Shown: in pieces, positions 26,391 to 32,605 of the stretch
Position numbering within the stretch: position 1 is the stretch's first letter
Layout of the letters: each line of letters starts with the position of its first letter
NCBI RefSeq assembly: GCF_014859565.1
Contig: NZ_JACUUA010000020.1
Span: 1-34,521 of the forward strand
From: Marinospirillum sp.
GTDB lineage: Bacteria > Pseudomonadota > Gammaproteobacteria > Pseudomonadales > Halomonadaceae
Direction of reading: 5' to 3'
Length of the DNA: 34,521 nucleotides
Program-made: the position numbers and the translations under genes
Notes under the pieces: model-generated
Databases searched by the model: none
The model's input: the letters and a program-made list of their open reading frames with translations, nothing else
What the model was told of the DNA's origin: nothing

Positions 26391-26723
26391 TCAGTGTTTT
26401 TGTTGTTTGTTGGGCAAACCCGGTTGATACACGTCATCGCGGTAAATCAGACGGCGAGCTTCAAGTGGCTGTTTGGGTGCCAGGCTAAATACGGCCTCAC
26501 GCAGTCGAAACAGCCGCGCCCCCTGGCGCCGGCGTGCCAGCTCCAGCTCCACTTTTCTGGGCAGGGGCGGCAGGCGCAAGGCTTTGCGATCCTCTGTCCA
26601 GAAGGTGGCCTTATCCAGTATCAGACTCAGCAGATTGCGCTGATCGGTTTTTAACTCTGCCAGCAGTGTAAGTGCGATCAGCTGTCGCGCACGCCGGATT
26701 TTTGCCAGACGAGTCATAGCCAT
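26391..26723 (-). CDS. Small basic protein, unknown function
   Basis: 110-aa Arg/Leu-rich protein (RLAKIRRARQLIALTLLAEL; later PRKVELELARRRQGARLFRL) with no motif I recognise and no membrane segment. It precedes the double-receiver gene by 40 bases on the same strand, so it may be the first gene of that operon. The start (26723, or 26717 for the second ATG) lacks a standard ribosome site. Instead a perfect palindrome GGGGTACCCC lies at 26729-26738. It could bind nucleic acid, by its charge alone; this is weak inference. Confidence 0.55.
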   Translation of the reverse strand: MAMTRLAKIRRARQLIALTLLAELKTDQRNLLSLILDKATFWTEDRKALRLPPLPRKVELELARRRQGARLFRLREAVFSLAPKQPLEARRLIYRDDVYQPGLPNKQQKH

Positions 26724-26949
26724 AATAAGGGGTACCCCATTCAGTTCCGTTTGACTATCATAAACCTTCGTTTAAAGAGAGTCAGTCATAAATTCTGCAT
26801 AAAGGTGCAACAAAGCGTCACAAAACACTTTCCAGTGGGGGATAGGAGAAGCTCCAAAGCCACGTTAAGATGTGACTCGCACTCAGGGCAGAAAAAAACC
26901 TATAATAAAAGTATTCGGGCAGTCGCCGGACAGCAGAACAGGAATCACC
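26724..26949. promoter_or_regulatory. Divergent regulatory region before the FapA-like gene
   Basis: 226 bases between the 110-aa gene (minus) and the FapA-like gene (plus). It contains a perfect TATAAT at 26901-26906 (no good -35 partner; the 17-base position reads CGCACT). It also holds a TTGACT at 26751-26756 and a structured segment at 26815-26880, where GTCACA (26817-26822) and TGTGAC (26871-26876) enclose two small hairpins (CACT/AGTG at 26826-26837, GGAG/CTCC at 26844-26854). Confidence 0.45.
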
Positions 26950-28647
26950 ATGGAACCCCTATCCGATGAAGAGTCGTTAATGAGCACCCCCACACCGGAG
27001 GAGCTTGGATTGACTTTCAGAGAAGACGAAAGCGGAGACATTTTTGTCTTCTACGAACCCTCTGGTCTAGCATTGCCGCTTGAGGCCAGCCAGCTGCCTC
27101 TGGTGATGGAACTAGCCGGCTTTTCCGCTACAGAACACCCGCTGGAACCTGCCGCCGTTGCAACGCTGCTGGATCTGATGCGTAGAGGCCAGTCAACGGA
27201 CATGCGCCTGGGTGGCCCGATTAATGCCAGAGTTGATGTGTACACCAGCCCCAACCAAATGTTAGCCGGTGTTGTAGTTTATCCACCGGCAGGCAAGGGC
27301 AAGGATCTGACCCCTGAGTTACTTGATTTTGCTCTAAAGCAGTCAAAAATTGTTCGTGGCCTGCTGGATGAAAGCCTGGCCGAACTCACCTCGGCAGAAA
27401 CCCGCGAGCAACTGCGTAAAAGTGGCAAGCCCATTTGTATGGTGGTGGCTTACGGTGAATCCGCCTACGACGGTGAAGATGCTCGACTGGAAACTCTGCT
27501 GGAAGAAATCAACGACCGTCGCCCTCAAGTGAGCGAAGAAGGCAATGTGGACTTCTTAGAGCTGGGCGACTTCCCCCATGTAGATGCTGACCAGGTGCTA
27601 GTGCGCCGCCACCCGCCTACGCCCGGCAAGTCCGGCTGGACAGTAACTGGGCGTACCATCAAGGGTCGTAATGGTAAGGATTTAACACTCAAACCCAAGG
27701 ATGAAACGGTCAAACTGGCACCGGGTGATGCCGATCTGTTGTTATCTGCTGTACCCGGTATGCCGGTGGTGCACGAAAAAGGTGCCCACATTGAGCAGGT
27801 ACTAAAAATTGACGAAGTTGGCTTAAAAACCGGCCATGTGCGTTTTGATGGCAGTGTACACATCAAAGGCAATGTGAATGCCGGTATGAAAGTTGAAGTT
27901 ACCGGTGATGTTAAAGTAGGTGGATTGGTAGAGGCCGCTTATATCAAGGCCGGAGGCTCAATCGAAGTGGGTGGTGGCATTATCGGACGTAAAAAACGCA
28001 CCGACACTGCAGAAGCGGCTCAGGACAAAAACAAAATTGATGATGCTTATCTGGAAGCGGGCAACGTCATCAAAGCACGATTTATTCAGGAAGCAACCGT
28101 TCACGCTGGTCACGAAGTTGTTGTACAAAAGCAGATGCTGCACTCGGAAGTGACTGCAGGCATCAAGGTTCACATGCCCGGCAAGGGTGCCATTGTTGGG
28201 GGTATTACCGAAGCCCGCGAACTGATTGATGTTGCTGTTACTGGTGCACCGGCCAATATGCCAACTCGTTTGCTGGTCGGTAATACCAGTGAAGTGAAAA
28301 CCCATATTGGCGTCATCAACAACCAGTTAAAACAGCTGGAAACCCAGAAATCACAACTAATGGAAGTAGTGGCAAAAATTAAAAAGCTGCATAAACCCAT
28401 CACGGAAGAGAAAAAACAGCAGATTATTAAAGCCCGTGATGGTCTGAAAGATAAAGAAAACAGGCTTCATGAGGAATTAAGGGAAATGGAAGAGCAACTG
28501 ACACAACTCCAGTCGTCCCGAATTCATATTCGTAAAACCTGTTATCCCGGCACTCAGATTCAGATTGACGAAGCCTCCTTCACCCCGCGCAATGACTTAG
28601 GCAAGGTCACCTTCTACCTGCGTGACAATGACATCAACATGCGCTAG
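26950..28647 (+). CDS. FapA/DUF342 family protein
   Basis: 565-aa protein of the DUF342 (FapA, flagellar assembly protein A) family, whose members take part in flagellar assembly or polar localisation. An N-terminal region of about 180 residues leads to the beta-rich FapA core (KSGWTVTGRTIKGRNGKDLT; GHVRFDGSVHIKGNVNAGMK; GDVKVGGLVEAAYIKAGGSI). A long C-terminal coiled coil (about 440-530, NNQLKQLETQKSQLMEVVAK) and a short beta tail follow. AGGA lies 6 bases before ATG 26950; the longer frame from 26872 crosses the -10 box and is rejected. It is isolated from flagellar genes here but next to c-di-GMP signalling genes. It ends back to back with ung. Confidence 0.88.
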   Translation: MEPLSDEESLMSTPTPEELGLTFREDESGDIFVFYEPSGLALPLEASQLPLVMELAGFSATEHPLEPAAVATLLDLMRRGQSTDMRLGGPINARVDVYTSPNQMLAGVVVYPPAGKGKDLTPELLDFALKQSKIVRGLLDESLAELTSAETREQLRKSGKPICMVVAYGESAYDGEDARLETLLEEINDRRPQVSEEGNVDFLELGDFPHVDADQVLVRRHPPTPGKSGWTVTGRTIKGRNGKDLTLKPKDETVKLAPGDADLLLSAVPGMPVVHEKGAHIEQVLKIDEVGLKTGHVRFDGSVHIKGNVNAGMKVEVTGDVKVGGLVEAAYIKAGGSIEVGGGIIGRKKRTDTAEAAQDKNKIDDAYLEAGNVIKARFIQEATVHAGHEVVVQKQMLHSEVTAGIKVHMPGKGAIVGGITEARELIDVAVTGAPANMPTRLLVGNTSEVKTHIGVINNQLKQLETQKSQLMEVVAKIKKLHKPITEEKKQQIIKARDGLKDKENRLHEELREMEEQLTQLQSSRIHIRKTCYPGTQIQIDEASFTPRNDLGKVTFYLRDNDINMR

Positions 28648-29337
28648 TTAGGACTCCTGCTGCAAGGGCAACTGCCAATTAATAATCGGCATAGCTCTTT
28701 GCAGCAGCCAAGCATTGGCCTGAGAAAAATGATGGCAACCCAGAAAACCCCGATGGGCGGACAAGGGTGATGGATGCGGAGCCGTTAACACCAAATGCCG
28801 CTGACGATCCACAAAGGCGGCTTTTTTCTGTGCATAACTACCCCACAACATAAACACTACACCCGGTGATTGTTCATTCAGCAGATGAATCACCCGATCA
28901 GTGAATAGCTCCCAACCCTTGCCTTGATGGCTGTTAGCTTGACCCGCCTCAACTGTCAGCACGGCATTTAATAACAACACACCCTGCTGTGCCCAAGCCT
29001 GTAAACAACCATGGGCAGGCGGCTGAAAACCCAGATCAGCCTGTAATTCCTGATAGATATTACGCAGCGAAGGAGGAGTACGCACACCGGGAAGCACGGA
29101 AAAACTCAGACCATGCGCCTGATCAGGACCGTGATAAGGATCCTGGCCGATCACCACTACCCGCACATCCGACAAGGGCGTTTGCCAAAAGGCATTAAAC
29201 CAGTTGGAAGAATGGGGGAAAATCACCTTGCCTGCCGCTTTTTCCTGCTGCAAAAAGGCTTTTAACTGCAGCATGTAAGGCTGGTCAAATTCATTGCCCA
29301 GCCATGCCATCCAGTCATCCGGCAAGGGTTGTTTCAT
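28648..29337 (-). CDS. ung: Uracil-DNA glycosylase
   Basis: Family-1 base-excision-repair enzyme that removes uracil from DNA. 229 aa, normal length. The water-activating loop GQDPYHGP (Asp 66), [18 protein letters not shown] and the DNA-intercalating [11 protein letters not shown] loop are all intact. I start at ATG 29337; a GTG directly before it is in frame. The start codon overlaps the stop of the Gpt remnant upstream (TGATG), so ung appears to use a ribosome site inherited from within the decayed gene. Confidence 0.95.
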   Translation of the reverse strand: MKQPLPDDWMAWLGNEFDQPYMLQLKAFLQQEKAAGKVIFPHSSNWFNAFWQTPLSDVRVVVIGQDPYHGPDQAHGLSFSVLPGVRTPPSLRNIYQELQADLGFQPPAHGCLQAWAQQGVLLLNAVLTVEAGQANSHQGKGWELFTDRVIHLLNEQSPGVVFMLWGSYAQKKAAFVDRQRHLVLTAPHPSPLSAHRGFLGCHHFSQANAWLLQRAMPIINWQLPLQQES

Positions 29338-29466
29338 CACTTAACCTTTACCTCAATAATAGCTTTGAACTCCTGTACCACCAGCCGATGACTCAGCTCA
29401 CGGGTGTAAGCGGTGCAGCTGGTCCCAGGTGATGGTAAAGTCCTTGCAATAACGGCCATGGGTCAT
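29337..29466 (-). pseudogene. gpt: 5' remnant of xanthine-guanine phosphoribosyltransferase (gpt), frameshifted and truncated
   Basis: On the minus strand ATG 29466 reads MTHGRYCKDFTITWDQLHR, then a one-base insertion near 29407-29409 throws the frame into a stop. The next frame continues YTRELSHRLVVQEFKAII and ends EVKVK-stop at the ung start. This matches the Gpt/Xpt N-terminus (E. coli has IVTWDMLQ and WKGIIAVSRGG; Vibrio-type proteins have YTREL). About 45 codons remain of roughly 155, and the phosphoribosyl-binding and catalytic regions are gone. No standard gene call would show this piece, because neither frame is long. Confidence 0.8.
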
Positions 29467-29517
29467 GGTGGTTTCTCAATTCCTGAGCAGGTGGTTAAGC
29501 GCGAAAAAACGCGCATC

Positions 29518-30138
29518 TTATCCAAAAGTGCTGCGTGACGCCATGACCCTTTCGACCGTATCCACGATCACCTGCGTCTGGGGATCAATTTCCAGATTCA
29601 CCCGGCAACCTTCCTGCATGTCACCAAAGGTAGTGGCACGGCGTGTTTCAGGAATCAGATAAACACTGAAGCGGTTTTCCTCCACTTCCCCCAGCGTCAG
29701 GCTACATCCATTTAACCCGATGTAACCCTTGGCAAAAATATACTTCATCCATTTGGGTGGTGCGGTGAACTCCAATCGCAGGTTGTTTTCATCCAGCTCC
29801 TGGCGTGATGTCAGCTCGATCTGATCAATGACATGACCTGACATCAGGTGACCGCCGATTTCATCAGAAAAACGCGCAGCGCGTTCAAAATTCACCCGGT
29901 CACCCTGCTGCAGGGCACCCAGATTAGTGAGCCGCAGGGTTTCAATCATGGCATCAAAATACACCGCTTTGTCATCCCAGCTCACCACGGTCAGGCAGAC
30001 ACCGTTGATGGCAACACTGCCACCGACCTGCAAACCTTCACGGGTGGCAGCAGGCAGGTTGATGCCAAAATTGCTGAGGTTACTTTTACGCTCCAGGCTA
30101 ACTAACTCAGCCACGCCTTGTACAATTCCAGTAAACAT
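29518..30138 (-). CDS. ribC: Riboflavin synthase, alpha subunit type
   Basis: Converts two molecules of 6,7-dimethyl-8-ribityllumazine to riboflavin and a diaminouracil. The two tandem lumazine-binding repeats (about 1-95 and 96-200) are present: MFTGIVQG start, NGVCLTVV, ERAARFSDEIGGHLMSGHV, GLNGCSLTLGEV, and EIDPQTQVIVDTVERV. 206 aa, like the E. coli-type enzyme. AAGGA lies 8 bases before the ATG. It lies 5 bases after the isomerase gene within a minus-strand operon; other riboflavin genes are not in the window. Confidence 0.93.
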   Translation of the reverse strand: MFTGIVQGVAELVSLERKSNLSNFGINLPAATREGLQVGGSVAINGVCLTVVSWDDKAVYFDAMIETLRLTNLGALQQGDRVNFERAARFSDEIGGHLMSGHVIDQIELTSRQELDENNLRLEFTAPPKWMKYIFAKGYIGLNGCSLTLGEVEENRFSVYLIPETRRATTFGDMQEGCRVNLEIDPQTQVIVDTVERVMASRSTFG

Positions 30139-30143
30139 GTTTG

Positions 30144-30722
30144 TTATCCTTTGCTTGCCAGCAGATCGACCTTCAATAACGCCACTCGATCCGAACCAAA
30201 ATAAAGCTGATCTTTCCAGATCAGGGTGGGAGCACCAAAACCACCGGCAGCAATCAACTCATCAGTGAAGTCCTTTAATGCTGCCTTGGCCGTTTCAGCG
30301 CTGCCGAGTGCAGCAATTTCTGTGCCCATAATTTCTTCCGCCAGCTGTGACTGGGAGACATCCTGACCTTCACTCCAGTAGGCTTGATACAAAGCCAGCG
30401 CCAGCTGCGGGCGTTGATCCGCTGGCAGAGCCGCCATGGCACGTTGCACCTGTAGTGTATTGGCAGGAAATACTTCAGGACGAGTGTAAGCAACCTGATA
30501 ATAACGAGCGCAACGAGGCAGATCCAGGGTCAACATATAATGCTTTTTAGGTTGATTAGACAGGGGGGTGGCATTACCCAGCTGTTTGAGCAAACCACCC
30601 AGAAAAATCGGCTTCCAGATCACCTGTGCACCCGTGGCCGCTTCCAGCTCAGCCATTTGCACCGCGGCCAGATAACTGTAAGGACTGACAATGTCGTAAT
30701 AAAAATCGATGATTTGGCTCAT
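30144..30722 (-). CDS. 2-hydroxychromene-2-carboxylate isomerase family protein (DsbA-like fold)
   Basis: 192-aa kappa-class GST / DsbA-like thioredoxin-fold protein of the HCCA isomerase family. Visible features are the N-terminal FYYDIVSPYSYLAA (active-site Ser in SPYSY), the helical insertion with KKHYMLTLDLPRCARYY, and GGFGAPTLIWKDQLYFGSDR (cis-Pro region and glutathione-binding SDR). Characterised members act in naphthalene degradation, but most chromosomal copies have no such context, and none is here. Its ATG overlaps the preceding stop by one base (TAATG). Confidence 0.86.
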   Translation of the reverse strand: MSQIIDFYYDIVSPYSYLAAVQMAELEAATGAQVIWKPIFLGGLLKQLGNATPLSNQPKKHYMLTLDLPRCARYYQVAYTRPEVFPANTLQVQRAMAALPADQRPQLALALYQAYWSEGQDVSQSQLAEEIMGTEIAALGSAETAKAALKDFTDELIAAGGFGAPTLIWKDQLYFGSDRVALLKVDLLASKG

Positions 30723-31216
30723 TATTCTTCTCCTGGTTCATCCTGCTGCTCGCCGGTTAACATCACATGGGTTTCCAGCAGGGCGCGTACCTGATCTTCT
30801 GCACGGGTCGGATCCAATCCCAAAAACTGCAAGGCTTCCTGATAGGCCATCTGCCATTCTTCGGTATCAGGGCATAATTCAGCGGCTTCGCTCAGCTCAA
30901 CACTCACGTCTTGACCGGCTGCGGCATACAATTTAAGTAACCACTGCTCCTGCGGATGCAGAGCATCCAGATAATACACATCATCCTGCTGATCATACAT
31001 CAGCTCGCGTACCACCTCGGCAGCGGAATAAGCCTGAATTTCCAGGTTCATATCCTGCAATGCCAGCAGGGCAGAATCTTCGTCTAGCCAGCTTTCATCC
31101 GGCTGAATCAATGCCTGTTTAATGCGTCCATCCGGCAATGACCAGGCCAGACTGACCGGGAAACTTTCTTCTTCAGCAAGCACAGCTTCAATGGCAATAA
31201 AAGTCGGCAGACTCAT
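30722..31216 (-). CDS. Putative degenerate DEDD-type 3'-5' exonuclease-fold protein
   Basis: 164-aa acidic protein, not confidently assigned. Its first 100 residues follow the layout of short DnaQ-like exonucleases: a beta strand FIAIEAVL where active enzymes have the D-x-E of motif I, then FPVSLAWSLPDGRIKQALIQP (the usual IEVGWV-DG-SLIRP). An AAEVVREL helix and DDVYYLDALHPQEQWLLKLY in the position of the motif II strand and helix follow. Of the DEDD residues only E9 and an Asp in YLDAL may remain, so nuclease activity is doubtful. It overlaps the truncated tatD gene (TGATG) upstream and the isomerase gene downstream by one base each, hence translationally coupled. Confidence 0.6.
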   Translation of the reverse strand: MSLPTFIAIEAVLAEEESFPVSLAWSLPDGRIKQALIQPDESWLDEDSALLALQDMNLEIQAYSAAEVVRELMYDQQDDVYYLDALHPQEQWLLKLYAAAGQDVSVELSEAAELCPDTEEWQMAYQEALQFLGLDPTRAEDQVRALLETHVMLTGEQQDEPGEE

Positions 31217-31521
31217 CAGGTGTTTTTCTCCAGCAGGGTATCGGGCAAATGAAACAAGCGCTGAGCATTACGGCTGGTACTCAGTGCCAGCGAGGCCACC
31301 GGCAGTTTGCACAACTCAGCCATTTTAACCAACACCCAAGGCAAACAGGCAGGTTCGTTGCGGTATTTTTTCGGACGGGGAGTCAACAACAGCCCAGTAA
31401 TCCCAGCCGCTGCAGCCCGCTCCAATACAGCTTCCAGATCAGCTGCAAAAGCCGGATCACAGAGATTTACACCGATATCCACCAGTGGTAAAACCGGTTC
31501 ATCAAAAGGAAGTGCTAACAT
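31216..31521 (-). pseudogene. TatD-family hydrolase gene with a large in-frame internal deletion
   Basis: The frame keeps a TatD N-terminus (PLVDIGVNLCDPAFAADLEA, then AAAAGITGLLLT, about residues 12-47). It then passes directly to a TatD C-terminus (PRPKKYRNEPACLPWVLVK, then ALSTSRNAQRLFHL). Compared with the usual 260 or so residues, about 160-170 are missing, including every metal-binding and catalytic residue of the TIM barrel, so it cannot be an active nuclease. ATG 31521 (101 aa) has AAGGA 4 bases upstream; an upstream in-frame TTG at 31593 is less likely. The reading frame and the one-base overlap with the next gene are preserved, so it may still be translated as an operon leader. Confidence 0.8.
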
Positions 31522-31660
31522 CAGATCCTTAAACGCTCTTAATAAATACTGAAATACTGCACCGACATGCTGAGGAAAAGTAGTCAGCAACAAAAATATT
31601 CTCTAGTATGTCAGAAAATTTCGCTTAAAAACGAAAATGTTAAACTACGAGGAACTGCCC

Positions 31661-32605
31661 ATGGCCGGGGTACTGGATAGCGTCGATTCAAGAACTCGAT
31701 TGGTCGGACAAAACCGGCTTGAACTGCTGATGTTCAAGCTACACTCCAACCAGCTTTTTGCCATCAATGTGTTCAAGGTACAGGAAGTACTGCGCCTTCC
31801 AAAACTCACAAGCCTGCCGGGGCATCATCCTCATGTGGTCGGTATTGCTTACCTGCGTGGCCAGGCTGTTCCGGTTATCAATCTGGCACAGGCCATCGGT
31901 ATGCCAGCGCTAGAAGCCAAACCAGAAAGCAGCTTGATTGTTACTGAATACAACTCCACCATTCAGGCTTTCTTGGTGGGTGGCGTGGATCGTATTGTCA
32001 ACCTCAACTGGGAAGACATCATTCCACCACCCCGCACCAGCGGTCGCCAGCATTATCTGACTGCCATCACCCGCATGGATGATAAAATCATTGAAATCAT
32101 CGATGTGGAAAAGGTACTGGCGGAGATCAACCCCTACACCATTGTGCTTGATCCATCACAGCTGGAAGATGACATTGTGAATGCCGCCCGGGATATGGAA
32201 GTGCTGATGGTAGATGACTCCCCCACCGCCATTTCCCAGGTGCAACAAACTCTGGCACCGCTGGGTATTATTGTGCACACCGCCACCAACGGTAAAAAAG
32301 GCCTGGATCTGATGAAACAATGGGCGGATGCCGGTGAAAATGTACCGGAAAAACTGCTGATGTTAATCACTGATGCCGAAATGCCAGAAATGGATGGTTA
32401 CAGCCTGACCAGTGCCGTGCGAGAAGATCCGCGTCTGCGGGACACCTTTGTGGTGCTGCACACCTCCATGTCCGGTAACTTCAACAAGGCCATGGTCGAA
32501 AAAGTGGGTTGTGATGATTTCCTTTCCAAATTCCAGCCCAAGCTGCTGGCCCAGTTGGTTGAAAACCGCGTACGTATAAAAGCAGGACTTGCTGAAATCT
32601 CATGA
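31661..32605 (+). CDS. cheV: Chemotaxis coupling protein CheV (CheW-receiver fusion)
   Basis: Cytosolic adaptor linking chemoreceptors to the kinase CheA, with a receiver domain for phosphorylation-dependent adaptation. A CheW-like domain (about 10-160, with FAINVFKVQEVLR and PVINLAQAIG) is followed by a REC domain (about 180-305). The REC has VDDS, a phosphoacceptor Asp in LMLITDAEMPEMDG, LHTSMS and LSKFQPK. ATG 31661 (314 aa) is preferred, as GAGGA lies 7 bases before it; an upstream ATG at 31637 lacks one. It lies divergent from the tatD remnant operon, and its stop overlaps uup (ATGA). Confidence 0.9.
   Translation: MAGVLDSVDSRTRLVGQNRLELLMFKLHSNQLFAINVFKVQEVLRLPKLTSLPGHHPHVVGIAYLRGQAVPVINLAQAIGMPALEAKPESSLIVTEYNSTIQAFLVGGVDRIVNLNWEDIIPPPRTSGRQHYLTAITRMDDKIIEIIDVEKVLAEINPYTIVLDPSQLEDDIVNAARDMEVLMVDDSPTAISQVQQTLAPLGIIVHTATNGKKGLDLMKQWADAGENVPEKLLMLITDAEMPEMDGYSLTSAVREDPRLRDTFVVLHTSMSGNFNKAMVEKVGCDDFLSKFQPKLLAQLVENRVRIKAGLAEIS

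Noticed and set aside
26815..26880. c-di-GMP-I (GEMM) riboswitch before the FapA-like gene
   Set aside because: Only a CAAAGCCACG-like string matches. The paired second helix and the tetraloop/receptor elements are not visible, so I report it only as a structured segment.
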